From contig JAUXNZ010000036.1 of the NCBI GenBank assembly GCA_030682595.1, forward strand, positions 1 through 45,650: a stretch of DNA of 45,650 nucleotides, given 5' to 3'. This document shows positions 7,113 to 15,062 of this stretch, one piece after another (position 1 is the first letter of the stretch; every line of letters starts with the position of its first letter). The position numbers were made by a program, and so were the translations under genes. The notes under the pieces were generated by a model. The model was given only the letters and a program-made list of their open reading frames with translations, was not told where the DNA came from and did not search any database. The DNA comes from Rhodocyclaceae bacterium (GTDB lineage: Bacteria > Pseudomonadota > Gammaproteobacteria > Burkholderiales > Rhodocyclaceae).

Positions 7113-9032
7113 ATGAGTGATTTTGCCGGAATGGAAGACCTGCTGCTGGACTTCCTGACAGAAGCCACCGATTTGCTGTCGGATGTCGACAACAAACTGG
7201 TCGACCTCGAAAAAAATCCGCAGGATGCACGCCTGCTGAATGACATTTTCCGGGGTTTCCACACCATCAAGGGCGGTGCGGGTTTTCTCAATGCCGCCGA
7301 GCTGGTGACGCTCTGCCACCTGACAGAAAACCTTTTCGACAAGCTGCGCACCGGCGAACTGATCCTGACCAAGGAAATCATGGACAGCATCATGGCCGCC
7401 ACCGGCACGGTACGCGACATGTTCGGCCATCTGGACAGCGGCGTGCTGCCGCCGCCTGCCGATGCGCATCTGATCGCCAACCTCAAGGCCGCGCTGGCCG
7501 GCGAGCCGGTTGTGGCAGCAGTGCCCGCCGCAGTTGCCACTTCGGTTGCTGCGCCAGTTGCCGCCGCCGCACTGACGGCCGGCCCCGACTGGACGCAGTT
7601 GCATGGCGCGGTTGCTGGCGCCGCCGCCGTATCCTCGCACGACGGCGTCGCCGTAGCGCCGACTTCTGTGGCGGAAACCGGGATGCACACCCAGGTCGCC
7701 GATCAGACGCCCGAAGTCATCATCCAGCACGCCGTCGGCCGCCGCGCCACCGACAAGCCGGGCGCGGCAGCCGTTTCGGTCCCCGCCGGGCGCCGTGACA
7801 GCGAAAAGGGCCGCGACAACTCGATTCGCGTCGACACCTCGCGCCTCGATCAGGTGCTCAACCTCTCGGGTGAGATCGGCCTCACCAAAAACCGCCTCAA
7901 CGCCCTGCGCAGCGACATCCTCAACGGCCGCTCCGACACCGACACCCTGCATGCACTCGACCAGGCCGTGAGCCAGCTCGATCTGCTGGTATCCGACCTG
8001 CAAAACGCGGTGATGAAAACGCGCATGCAGCCGATCGGCCGGCTGTTCCAGAAATATCCGCGCATCGCCCGCGATCTGGCCCGCAACCTCGGCAAGGATG
8101 TCGAACTGCTGCTGGTCGGCGAAGAAACCGAAATCGACAAAACCATGATCGAGGACCTCTCCGACCCGATCATCCACCTGATCCGCAATGCCGTGGATCA
8201 TGGCGTCGAAGGCCCGCAAGAGCGGCTCGCCGCCGGCAAGCCCGAGAAGTCACAGGTGCGGCTCGAAGCGCGCCAGGAAGGCGACCACATCGTCCTGATC
8301 GTCGCCGACGATGGCAAGGGCATGAACGCCGAGAAGCTGCGCGCCAAGGCGCTCGAAAAAGGCATCATCACCGATGAAGAAGCCAACAGCATGGACGAGC
8401 GCCAGAGCTTCAACCTGGTGTTCTTGCCCGGCTTTTCGACCATGGAAGTCGCTTCCGACGTATCCGGCCGGGGCGTCGGCATGGACGTGGTCAGAACCAA
8501 CATCCAGAAGCTCAATGGCAGCATCGAGATCAAGTCGGTGCCCGGCAAGGGCACCTCGTTTGTCATTTCCCTGCCGCTGACGCTGGCGATCCTGCCGGTG
8601 CTGCTGGTGCAACTGGGCGAGCAACCCTTCGCCGTGCCGTTGTCGATGGTGCGCGAGATTCTGCCCATCCAGATCGAGCAGGTGCAGGAAGTCGGCGGGC
8701 GCGCGACGATGGTGGTGCGTGGCGAAGTCATGCCGATCTACCCGATCTGCAGCCTGCTCGGCTGGACGCCGGTGCAGGTGCCCGAATATGGCGTGCTGAT
8801 GCAGACCGCCGATCACGCCTTCATCCTCGCCATCGACGGCTTCATGGGCCGCGAAGACGCCGTCATCAAGTCGCTCGAAGACTTCCGCCCGAAAGGCGTG
8901 GCCGGCGTCACCACGCTGTCCAACGGCCAGATCGTGCTGATCCTCGACATGAAAGAACTGCTCGCCGACATGGGCGAAAACCGCGGCGTGCCGCGCTCCG
9001 CGCTGGTTCCCGAGCAGCGCACGGCAGCGTAG
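7113..9032 (+). CDS. cheA: CheA, chemotaxis sensor histidine kinase
   Basis: CheA autophosphorylates and passes phosphate to CheY. The domains in order are: an Hpt domain with FHTIKGGAGFL, the phosphorylated His at residue 50; a roughly 130-residue Ala/Val/Pro-rich linker (about 110-235); a dimerisation helix pair starting near DTSRLDQVLNLSGEI; the ATPase with HLIRNAVDHGVE, DDGKGM and GRGVGMDVV; and a C-terminal CheW-like domain that docks to CheW or CheV. The linker is low complexity and I see no P2 CheY-docking domain. A strong AAGGGAG ribosome binding site precedes the ATG. It is the last gene of the chemotaxis operon; a repeat-rich spacer follows. Confidence 0.95.
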   Translation: MSDFAGMEDLLLDFLTEATDLLSDVDNKLVDLEKNPQDARLLNDIFRGFHTIKGGAGFLNAAELVTLCHLTENLFDKLRTGELILTKEIMDSIMAATGTVRDMFGHLDSGVLPPPADAHLIANLKAALAGEPVVAAVPAAVATSVAAPVAAAALTAGPDWTQLHGAVAGAAAVSSHDGVAVAPTSVAETGMHTQVADQTPEVIIQHAVGRRATDKPGAAAVSVPAGRRDSEKGRDNSIRVDTSRLDQVLNLSGEIGLTKNRLNALRSDILNGRSDTDTLHALDQAVSQLDLLVSDLQNAVMKTRMQPIGRLFQKYPRIARDLARNLGKDVELLLVGEETEIDKTMIEDLSDPIIHLIRNAVDHGVEGPQERLAAGKPEKSQVRLEARQEGDHIVLIVADDGKGMNAEKLRAKALEKGIITDEEANSMDERQSFNLVFLPGFSTMEVASDVSGRGVGMDVVRTNIQKLNGSIEIKSVPGKGTSFVISLPLTLAILPVLLVQLGEQPFAVPLSMVREILPIQIEQVQEVGGRATMVVRGEVMPIYPICSLLGWTPVQVPEYGVLMQTADHAFILAIDGFMGREDAVIKSLEDFRPKGVAGVTTLSNGQIVLILDMKELLADMGENRGVPRSALVPEQRTAA

Positions 9033-9255
9033 GTAAAGCCTGCCCCCTCCCGGCCTCCCCCTCGCGGGGAAGGTGACTGTTGCTCGCTGCGCTCGTCTAT
9101 TACGGGGAGCTTCGTTGTGGTCTGATGTGCAGATTGCGGCTGGCGCCGCGTGCCGTCTCGCCTTGGGGCGGCCCGGCGGCAAGACTGCAGGTTTTCTCCC
9201 CTCGCCCCTTGCGGGAGAGGGGCCGGGGGAGAGGGGGAGTCACCCGAGAAAGCCC
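9033..9255. repeat. Repeat-rich spacer with a family 2 element (copy a)
   Basis: This spacer lies between the converging cheA and phosphodiesterase genes. It holds a C-rich block with CCCCTCGCGGGG, then GCTCGCTGCGCTCG, then the family 2 hairpin. The hairpin core TTGGGGCGGCCCGGC lies at 9163-9177, with left arm 9151-9162 and right arm 9178-9189 pairing at 10 of 12 positions. Two further hairpins follow at 9198-9235 (CCCC...GGGG with gagagg) and 9258-9275. The last two resemble the CCCTCTCCC/GGGAGAGGG repeats common in proteobacterial spacers. They could end transcription from both sides. Confidence 0.65.
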
Positions 9256-9780
9256 TTATCCCGCTTGCGGGAGAAGGGTGCGTATCTCGAAGTGCAGGGT
9301 GCCCAGGTCGCCCATGATCCAGGTCGCCTCCGGTGCGCCGAGCCCGGCGACGGTGCCGGGGTTGACGAGCCAGGTGCGGCCGCCCTTGACATTCGGTTCT
9401 TCCTGCAGCTTTGGCACATGGCTATGGCCGCAACAGACCAGGTCGTAATCGCCGGTGCAGGCGAAAGCGCGGCCGATATGCGGATAGTGGGTGACAAAGA
9501 CGCGGCGGCCGCCCAGCTCGATGCTGGCATCGTTGCCGTGGTAGTGCAACAACCCTTCCGAATGACAGGCCAGACGGGCAATGGTCACCGGGTCGCCGAG
9601 GTTGTTGCCATGCACGACGTGAATCGGCAGGCCGAGCTTCAGCGACGCCTTGAGCGTGCTGGTGCCGATCAGGTCGCCGCAGTGGATTACGGATTCCGCA
9701 CCTTCGGCCTTGGCAATCTCGATGGCCGTCGCCAGCAGCGGGCCGCGGTCGTGGCTGTCGGAAACGATGCAGATTTTCAT
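9256..9780 (-). CDS. YfcE/MJ0936-type metallophosphoesterase
   Basis: This is a predicted two-metal phosphodiesterase of the calcineurin-like fold. The metal-binding motifs occur in order: CIVSDSHD (DxH), HCGDLIG (GD), HGNNLGD (GN), VTHYPH and CCGHSHVPK (GHxH). The 174-residue length is normal for the YfcE branch. The natural substrate is unknown; cyclic nucleotides and small phosphodiesters are known in vitro substrates of relatives. The last residues, LLPQAG plus stop, are encoded by the inverted-repeat spacer (CCCGC/GCGGG at 9258-9275), so the gene end appears to be repeat-derived. It follows the unknown gene 9792-10217 by 11 bases in the same direction, so the two are likely cotranscribed. 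Confidence 0.85.
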   Translation of the reverse strand: MKICIVSDSHDRGPLLATAIEIAKAEGAESVIHCGDLIGTSTLKASLKLGLPIHVVHGNNLGDPVTIARLACHSEGLLHYHGNDASIELGGRRVFVTHYPHIGRAFACTGDYDLVCCGHSHVPKLQEEPNVKGGRTWLVNPGTVAGLGAPEATWIMGDLGTLHFEIRTLLPQAG

Positions 9781-9791
9781 GGTTGCCGTGC

Positions 9792-10217
9792 TCAGATAAT
9801 GATGGGCGGGTAATATTCCTCGCCATCGTTGGCCTTCCTGAAATCAACCGCGTTCATGCCCGAACGCAAGCTCATGCGCTTGCGCTCATGGTCGGACTGC
9901 ACCTGCAGCAAGGTGATCACGCAGTCGCCCAGGCTGTCATACTCGTCCTTGCCGGTGCCGAATTGTTCGGCTTCGATGTAATAAAACTGGCAACGGAAGC
10001 GGCTGTGGTGCTTGTCACCGGTCTTGAAAATCACGAAGTGTGCGTCGCGCTCAACCCAGGTCAGGCTGGGGCAGGGCGTGGTCGCGCTGTCGAACGGGTC
10101 GAGCAACAGCTCGGCCTCGACGCTTTCCACTGCCACCGGCTTGCCATAGCGTTCCTGCAAGGCCTGGTTGACGAGTCGACGCTCGCTGGTGGTGAAATCG
10201 GGGGTTGAATTGGGCAT
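9792..10217 (-). CDS. Conserved-looking protein of unknown function
   Basis: I do not recognise this 141-residue soluble protein. It has no signal peptide or membrane segment. It contains WVERDAHFVIFKTGDKHHSR and ends EEYYPPIII. The opening STPDFTTSERRLVNQALQERYG looks helical, and the middle has alternating hydrophobic residues suggesting beta strands. I chose ATG 10217 because AGGAAA lies just upstream on the coding strand and because the longer open frame runs antisense through tusA. The coding bias is normal for the window, so it is probably a real gene. It precedes the phosphodiesterase in one transcription unit and is divergent from tusA. Confidence 0.75.
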   Translation of the reverse strand: MPNSTPDFTTSERRLVNQALQERYGKPVAVESVEAELLLDPFDSATTPCPSLTWVERDAHFVIFKTGDKHHSRFRCQFYYIEAEQFGTGKDEYDSLGDCVITLLQVQSDHERKRMSLRSGMNAVDFRKANDGEEYYPPIII

Positions 10218-10306
10218 GGCGGGTTTCCTGAAGATATTTGGGCGGGACAAAATACCGTGCGATAAAAAGCGCCGGGGCGCAAGAATATCGTAAGATTCCG
10301 GTAGCT

Positions 10307-10339
10307 CTGCGGCATTATAAGTTTTCACGATTGCCGCAG
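10307..10339. promoter_or_regulatory. Inverted repeat in the divergent tusA promoter region
   Basis: CTGCGGCA at 10307-10314 and TGCCGCAG at 10332-10339 form a perfect 8-bp inverted repeat with a 17-bp spacer. It overlaps the -35 element of the predicted tusA promoter and a TATAAT at 10314-10319 on the minus strand. It could be an operator acting on both divergent promoters; no regulator can be named. Confidence 0.35.
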
Positions 10340-10359
10340 CAGTAAAAGAGGCATATGAT
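10331..10359 (+). promoter_or_regulatory. Predicted sigma-70 promoter for tusA
   Basis: TTGCCG at 10331-10336 and TATGAT at 10354-10359 are separated by 17 bp. The start of tusA lies about 60 bases downstream, behind a CGGAGGA ribosome binding site at 10408-10414. Confidence 0.5.
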
Positions 10360-10419
10360 TCTGCACACGAAGGATTAACCCACCCTTTCAACCACCCACT
10401 AATTACCGGAGGAATAACA

Positions 10420-10647
10420 ATGAATTTTGACAAAGAGCTGGATGCCCGTGGCCTGAACTGCCCGCTGCCGATCCTGCGTGCCAAGAAAGCGCTCGGCGAA
10501 CTGACCAGCGGCCAGGTGCTGCGCATTCTTGCCACCGACCCCGGCTCCGTGAAGGACTTCGTCGCCTTCGCCAAGCAGACCGGCAACGAACTGCTCTCCA
10601 GCGCCGAGAACAACAAGGAATTCGAGTTCTACATCAAGCGCAAGTAA
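10420..10647 (+). CDS. tusA: TusA-family sulfur carrier protein
   Basis: This small cytoplasmic protein carries sulfane sulfur as a persulfide on one Cys. The 75 residues show the family signature LDARGLNCPLPILRAKKAL, with the active Cys at residue 14 in the CPxP motif. Family members serve tRNA thiolation, molybdenum cofactor synthesis or dissimilatory sulfur oxidation. A DsrE2-like gene follows downstream on the same strand, a pairing seen in sulfur-trafficking loci of sulfur oxidisers. A good terminator between the two means the second gene may need its own promoter or read-through. The ribosome binding site is strong. Confidence 0.93.
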   Translation: MNFDKELDARGLNCPLPILRAKKALGELTSGQVLRILATDPGSVKDFVAFAKQTGNELLSSAENNKEFEFYIKRK

Positions 10648-10654
10648 GCCCGCC

Positions 10655-10683
10655 AAAAGGCGCCGTTGATCGGCGCCTTTTTC
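10655..10683 (+). terminator. Rho-independent terminator after tusA
   Basis: GGCGCC and GGCGCC form a stem around a 7-base loop (gttgatc), flanked by AAAA before and TTTTT after. The near-symmetrical A and T tracts could allow function in both directions. Confidence 0.85.
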
Positions 10684-10763
10684 GCGTCTGGCATATAAGT
10701 ATTTTAGTCTTTTAGACTTTTCTGAAATTCCGCGCCCCCCCCCGAGCGATTCAGGAGGAAACC

Positions 10764-11369
10764 ATGACCGACACCACCAACATCGACGAACTGATCAACC
10801 AGCGCCTCGAAGCCCTGCTGCCGCAAAAACTCGAAGCCCTGCTGCAAGCGCGCGAAGAAGCGAAGACGCCCTCGCTGGCCATCATCGCCACCAAAGGCAC
10901 GCTGGACTGGGGATATCCCCCTTTCATCCTCGCTTCCACCGCCGCCGCGCTGGGCTGGGATGTCACCATCTTCTTCACCTTCTATGGCCTGCAACTGGTC
11001 AAGAAGGATCTTTCCGACCTCAAGGTCAGCCCGCTCGGCAACCCCGGCATGCCCATGAAAATGCCCTTCGGTCCTGACTGGTTCAAGAGCATGAACTGGA
11101 ACATCCCCAACATCGTGCAGGGCAACGTCCCTGGTTTCGAGAGCCTGGCCACCGCCTTGATGCAACAAACCATCAAGAACAACGGCGTCGCCAGCCTCAC
11201 CGAACTGCGCGAACTCTCGCAAGAAGCCGGCGTCAAGTTCTCCGTCTGCCAGATGACCGTCGAGTTGTTTGGTTTCGACCACAACGACTTCGTCGACGGC
11301 ATGGAATATGTCGGCGCCGCCTCCTTCCTGCCGGTCGCCCAGGTGGCCGATGTGACCCTGTTTATTTGA
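10764..11369 (+). CDS. DsrE2-like (DsrE/DsrF fold) sulfur-transfer protein
   Basis: This 201-residue protein matches the DsrE2 or 'peroxiredoxin-like' branch of the DsrE/F/H superfamily. A short helical, possibly coiled-coil start (RLEALLPQKLEALLQAREE) leads into the alpha/beta core ATKGTLDWGYPPFILASTAA and ALGWDVTIFFTFYGL. The only Cys is residue 162 in KFSVCQMTVELFGF, the expected persulfide-carrying position. The C-terminal FLPVAQVADVTLFI is also typical. TusA lies just upstream; family members exchange sulfur with TusA. The exact branch (DsrE2A or DsrE2B) and physiological partner cannot be decided here. The ribosome binding site is CAGGAGG. Confidence 0.85.
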   Translation: MTDTTNIDELINQRLEALLPQKLEALLQAREEAKTPSLAIIATKGTLDWGYPPFILASTAAALGWDVTIFFTFYGLQLVKKDLSDLKVSPLGNPGMPMKMPFGPDWFKSMNWNIPNIVQGNVPGFESLATALMQQTIKNNGVASLTELRELSQEAGVKFSVCQMTVELFGFDHNDFVDGMEYVGAASFLPVAQVADVTLFI

Positions 11370-11528
11370 GAAGTTGTCGTATCGCCGCAACGCGGAGGGT
11401 TTGAGGTGATGGGTGAAGGCAGACAAACCGTTGTCACCTGCCGCCAGAAAGCCTAAAGTAGCCCCGACTTGTTGTCGTTTGTCAGCAAATATCGCTAACT
11501 GCTTGAATTCAACCCAAAAGGGGGAAGC

Positions 11529-12905
11529 ATGAAACTCAATAAAATCGCTGCACTGCTCGCCGTCGCCGGACTGTCCACCTCGGCCTTCGCCACCAATGGC
11601 ATGAACATCGAAGGCTACGGCCCGATCGCATTAGGCATGGGTGGCGCTTCCTTCGCCTATGACAACGGCCCTGGTGCCATGATGGGCAATCCGGCCACCC
11701 TTGGCCTGATGGCACAGGGGAGTGGCATTGGTGCCGCATTGGGCTTCCTCGGTCCGGATGTCGGAGTGACCCATCCCCTGGCCGGCTCGATCGGTTCCGG
11801 CGGCGACGCCTACTACATGCCGGCTATTGGCTATGTACGCAAGGAAGGCAAGCTGACCTACGGTATCGGTGTGTATTCGCAGGGAGGCATGGGTACCGAG
11901 TTTGGTGCAACTTCTTTCATGGCAGCAGGTACTGGGCAGGACGTTCGCTCCGAAGTGGGTGTCGGTCGCTTTATCCTGCCGCTGGCCTATAACGTGAATG
12001 ACCAACTGACGATTGGTGGTTCTGTAGACTGGGTCTGGGCCACTATGGACATTAAAATGGCGGCCAGCGGTGCTCAATTTAATGCAATGACAACTGGAAT
12101 GACAGCGGGTCTAGGTGGTGCGATGACTGCCTTAGTAACTGGCGGCGCCAATACATTCCGCATCGATTTCTCAGATAATAATGATTTCAATGGTAAGGCC
12201 TTCGGCTCCGGTTTCGCCGGCAAGTTGGGTCTTGTGTACAAGGTCAGCCCGGCGCTTACGGTGGGAGCTGCTTACCACTCAAAAACCAATCTGGGTGACA
12301 TGAAGACCGACGATAATGGTGCGGCTTTCTCTGCGTTTAATTCTGGAGTGTCGATGGGTGCCGCCATGCCGGGCAAAATCACCATCCGCAATTTCCAGTG
12401 GCCTGAAACCTACGGTCTCGGCATGGCATTCCAGGCAACCGATAAGCTGATGATCGCGGCAGACTACAAGCGCATCAACTGGTCCGGGGTCATGCAAGAT
12501 TTCAACATGACTTACAGTACCGGTGCGCTGGGTGGGGCAGACTCTGCCGACTTCAGAATCAGCCAGAACTGGAACGATCAGGACGTCTTCATGATTGGTG
12601 CTTCATACCGGATGAACGAGGCCTTGACACTGCGTGTCGGCGGAAACTTTGCCAAGAACCCGGTGCCGGATAATCGCGTTCATCCGTTGTTCCCGGCGAT
12701 TGTTGAAGAGCATTACACCTTTGGCGCGGGCTATATGCTGAGCAAGAAGAGCGCGGTTGACTTCGCATTGTCCTATGCACCCAAAGTAACTGTCACCGGG
12801 ACACAGATGACTGATGGTGCAATGGGTAGTGGTGTTACCGCCAATCCTCTGACCATCACGCACTCCCAGCTAAGCTGGCAAGTGCAGTACGGCCATCGCT
12901 TCTGA
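11529..12905 (+). CDS. FadL/OmpP1/TodX-family outer-membrane channel
   Basis: This is a 14-stranded outer-membrane barrel for hydrophobic substrates such as long-chain fatty acids or aromatic hydrocarbons. A signal peptide (residues 1-21, cleavage after SAFA) leads to the family N-terminus TNGMNIEGYGPIALGMGGA and the PATLGLM segment of the plug hatch. Many Gly and aromatic residues alternate through the barrel, and the protein ends WQVQYGHRF with a C-terminal Phe as needed for BAM recognition. The middle uses somewhat more A/T-ending codons than its neighbours. An AAAGGGGG ribosome binding site precedes the ATG, and a strong terminator follows. The substrate cannot be read from sequence. Confidence 0.9.
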   Translation: MKLNKIAALLAVAGLSTSAFATNGMNIEGYGPIALGMGGASFAYDNGPGAMMGNPATLGLMAQGSGIGAALGFLGPDVGVTHPLAGSIGSGGDAYYMPAIGYVRKEGKLTYGIGVYSQGGMGTEFGATSFMAAGTGQDVRSEVGVGRFILPLAYNVNDQLTIGGSVDWVWATMDIKMAASGAQFNAMTTGMTAGLGGAMTALVTGGANTFRIDFSDNNDFNGKAFGSGFAGKLGLVYKVSPALTVGAAYHSKTNLGDMKTDDNGAAFSAFNSGVSMGAAMPGKITIRNFQWPETYGLGMAFQATDKLMIAADYKRINWSGVMQDFNMTYSTGALGGADSADFRISQNWNDQDVFMIGASYRMNEALTLRVGGNFAKNPVPDNRVHPLFPAIVEEHYTFGAGYMLSKKSAVDFALSYAPKVTVTGTQMTDGAMGSGVTANPLTITHSQLSWQVQYGHRF

Positions 12906-12919
12906 TCGCTGACAGCATC

Positions 12920-12958
12920 AAAAAAGGCCGGCAGGGTTAAACCTTCCGGCCTTTTTTA
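12920..12958 (+). terminator. Rho-independent terminator after the FadL-type gene
   Basis: AAGGCCGG and CCGGCCTT pair around an interior loop, followed by TTTTTT and preceded by a matching A run. Confidence 0.85.
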
Positions 12959-13012
12959 TAGCTCTACCGATAAATACGACTGATCCTGCGTGAATAAATT
13001 CAAGGAGGCATG

Positions 13013-13897
13013 ATGAAAAGAATTCTGGCTGGTGTTGTTCTCGCTGTGTTTTCGCTGCTGGCGCATGCCTTGCAGCCCTATGTCACCGCCGACAAGGTGG
13101 CGGGGGGTGACATCAAGGCCGTGATGGCGGCGGCGGAACGGAAATTGACGGCCGAGGGGTTTGCGGTGATTGGCCAGCATCTGCCGGCGGGTTTGCCGCA
13201 GCATGGCGTGATCGTGGTGACCGAGCCGGGCTTTTCGGCGGCGCTGTTGCAGATCGGCGGTTCGGCCGTGGTCGGGTTGCCGATTCGCGTCGGGGTCAAG
13301 GCGGATGGCACCGTGTCCTATCTCAACCTCGAATACTGGCAGCGCGCCTTTTTGCGCCAGGATTACGCCAAGGCCGAGGAGGCGGTGAAGGCGACCACGG
13401 CCAAACTGCAAAAGGCGCTGGGCGCGGGCAAGGCATTTGGTGGTGACGTCAAGGTCGGAAACCTGCCGACCTACCGCTACATGGCGGGGATGGAGCGCTT
13501 TGCCGACAAGACCGAGTTGAAGGCCTATGGCAACTTTGACGAAGCGGTGAAGACCATCCGCGACAACCTCGTCAAGAATACCGCCAAGACAGCCAAGGTG
13601 TATGAGGTCGTCAATGTGGAGAAGAAACTCGCCGTGTTCGGCGTGGCGACGAATGATGCCGAAAATGGCGAAGGTACCTGGGCGAAGAAGATCGGTCCCG
13701 ACCATATCGCCGCCCTGCCGTGGGAAATCTTTGTGGTCGACAACAAGGTCCACGCCCTGTTCGGCCGTTATCGTACCGCGTTGGCCTGGCCCGATCTGGG
13801 CATGTTCCAGTTCATGGGCATCGCCAGCCACCCGGACAGCACTGCGGAAATGATGGCAAAGGTGGCCGGCGGCACCTATTCGGCGCAGGGTAATTAA
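13013..13897 (+). CDS. Exported protein, possibly DUF302-like
   Basis: This is a predicted exported protein of about 294 residues. The signal peptide MKRILAGVVLAVFSLLAHA is cleaved before LQPYV. I prefer ATG 13013 to 13010 because of the spacing from AAGGAGG at 13002-13008. The region AERKLTAEGFAVIGQHLPAG and onward resembles the DUF302 fold (a residue-level impression, not a search), and a related second half may follow (NFDEAVKTIRDNL to YEVVNVEKKLAVFGVA). No catalytic motif is clear. It lies after the FadL channel but beyond a terminator, so cotranscription is doubtful. The function is unknown. Confidence 0.7.
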   Translation: MKRILAGVVLAVFSLLAHALQPYVTADKVAGGDIKAVMAAAERKLTAEGFAVIGQHLPAGLPQHGVIVVTEPGFSAALLQIGGSAVVGLPIRVGVKADGTVSYLNLEYWQRAFLRQDYAKAEEAVKATTAKLQKALGAGKAFGGDVKVGNLPTYRYMAGMERFADKTELKAYGNFDEAVKTIRDNLVKNTAKTAKVYEVVNVEKKLAVFGVATNDAENGEGTWAKKIGPDHIAALPWEIFVVDNKVHALFGRYRTALAWPDLGMFQFMGIASHPDSTAEMMAKVAGGTYSAQGN

Positions 13898-13960
13898 GCG
13901 CGACAGGCGGGCAGTCCAGCGCCCGCCAAGCTAGCGCAGGCCAGCGCCAGCCCGGGATGG

Positions 13961-14893
13961 TCAGCGGGTGTTACGGCGGTCAATCAGGAAGAGAGGCGCC
14001 CACAAGGCGCCTTGCAGCGTGACGGCCAGGCCGTGCAGCAGGGCGCCGGCCACGGCGATATCGGCCGGCAGGCCGGCCAGCAGCCAGTAGGTGGCCATGG
14101 CTGCTTCGCGCGTGCCGTAGCCGCCGACCGAGACCGGCAGGGCGGTGACGATGAATACCGGTGCGGCGATCGCGGTGAGATAGAGTACCGGGACGTCGGG
14201 GGTGACGGCGTGGAGCGCCGCCCACAGTGCCGCGATGGTGGCGATTTGCACGATGGCCGAGCTGACGAAGGTGAGTTGCGCGAGCCGGGCGGTTTCGGAC
14301 AGCAGGCGCAGCAGGCGGGCCGGCAGCCGCTGCGGGGCGAGATTCAACCGGGCGCCGAGCGCGCGCGCGGCAAAGGGGATGCCCAACGCAAGCGCGATGC
14401 CCGCGAGGTGCGCGTAGAGCGTCGCCGGAGCCAGGCCGGGCTGCGACACGATGGGCACGACGGCGAGCGCGAGCCAGGCCAGCCACGCGATGACGCACAG
14501 CGCCCAGAGGCCCGAGAGTCGGTCCAGGGCGACCGAGGCGGCTGACTTGAGCAGTGGATTGCCAAGCTTCTGTAATATGACAGCGCGGTAAGCATCGCCG
14601 CCCAGCGTTGCGCCGGGCAGCACGGTGTTGAGCGCGACGCCCCGGCCATAGGCGGGCAGGAGGGTGCCGGCGCTGGCGACGAGGCCGAGATGGCGGGCAA
14701 TGATCAGCCAGCGCCAGGCCGAGACGATGTTGGCGAGAATGCCGAGGCCGACGGCCAGGGCAAACCAGTAAAAGTCGGCGCTGGCGAGACGGCGCAGCAA
14801 GGCGGCGCCATCGACGGCCCAGGCAATCAGGCCGAGCAGGACGAATGAAACGAGTAACCGGACGGCCAGCCGCAGCACGGGATGTCTGCTCAC
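13961..14893 (-). CDS. UPF0104 / lysylphosphatidylglycerol synthase-type membrane protein
   Basis: This is a polytopic inner-membrane protein with about eight hydrophobic segments, of the flippase-like domain family (MprF N-terminal-like, UPF0104). Motifs include AWRWLIIARHLG, GRGVALNTVLPGATLGGDAYR and LPVSVGGYGTREAAM, all typical of that family. Members often handle lipids or polyprenyl-linked sugars; the substrate here is unknown. I place the start at GTG 14893 (SRHPVLRLAVRLL). An in-frame GTG at 14974 would add 27 residues encoded entirely by a family 2 repeat, and this longer form cannot be excluded. A family 1 repeat at 14770-14794 is read antisense as RRLASADF just before the second hydrophobic segment. 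Confidence 0.82.
   Translation of the reverse strand: MSRHPVLRLAVRLLVSFVLLGLIAWAVDGAALLRRLASADFYWFALAVGLGILANIVSAWRWLIIARHLGLVASAGTLLPAYGRGVALNTVLPGATLGGDAYRAVILQKLGNPLLKSAASVALDRLSGLWALCVIAWLAWLALAVVPIVSQPGLAPATLYAHLAGIALALGIPFAARALGARLNLAPQRLPARLLRLLSETARLAQLTFVSSAIVQIATIAALWAALHAVTPDVPVLYLTAIAAPVFIVTALPVSVGGYGTREAAMATYWLLAGLPADIAVAGALLHGLAVTLQGALWAPLFLIDRRNTR
14770..14794 (+). repeat. Family 1 dispersed repeat inside the UPF0104 gene
   Basis: It has one mismatch to the 25-bp consensus. The host gene is on the minus strand, so it is read antisense as RRLASADF. Relatives may have similar residues here, so a chance or converted origin is possible. Confidence 0.65.
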
Positions 14894-14919
14894 CGGGGTA
14901 GTGGCGTCGGGGGAATGAG

Positions 14920-14999
14920 CCCCCCCCGAAAAACTCGCTTCGCTCGTTTCTCCCCCCAGGGGGCCAAGAAACACTTGGGGCGGCCCGGCGTGTTTCTTG
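14920..14999 (+). repeat. Family 2 element (copy d) at the 5' end of the UPF0104 gene
   Basis: The order is C-rich block, CTCGCTTCGCTCG, CCCCCCAGGGGG, then the hairpin. CAAGAAACAC (14965-14974) pairs perfectly over 10 bp with GTGTTTCTTG (14990-14999), enclosing the core TTGGGGCGGCCCGGC (14975-14989). The GTG at 14974 that could start the membrane protein lies at the end of the left arm. Confidence 0.75.
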
Positions 15000-15062
15000 A
15001 GAGATATTGCGCACCGCCATGCGGCGCGTGACAGATGGGGATGACGGTGGCGAGCGGGACGC

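Noticed and set aside
7655..7675. Family 1-like GCGCCGACTTC in cheA
   Set aside because: Only about 10 bases match, within a low-complexity Ala-rich linker.
7071..8219. 382-codon minus-strand open frame
   Set aside because: It is antisense to cheA, which is complete and well conserved.
9073..9813. Plus-strand open frame over the spacer and phosphodiesterase
   Set aside because: It runs through the repeat and then antisense to the phosphodiesterase with its five metal motifs.
10218..10616. N-terminal extension of the unknown gene 9792-10217
   Set aside because: The extra codons run antisense through tusA and its promoter; a good ribosome binding site supports the start at 10217.
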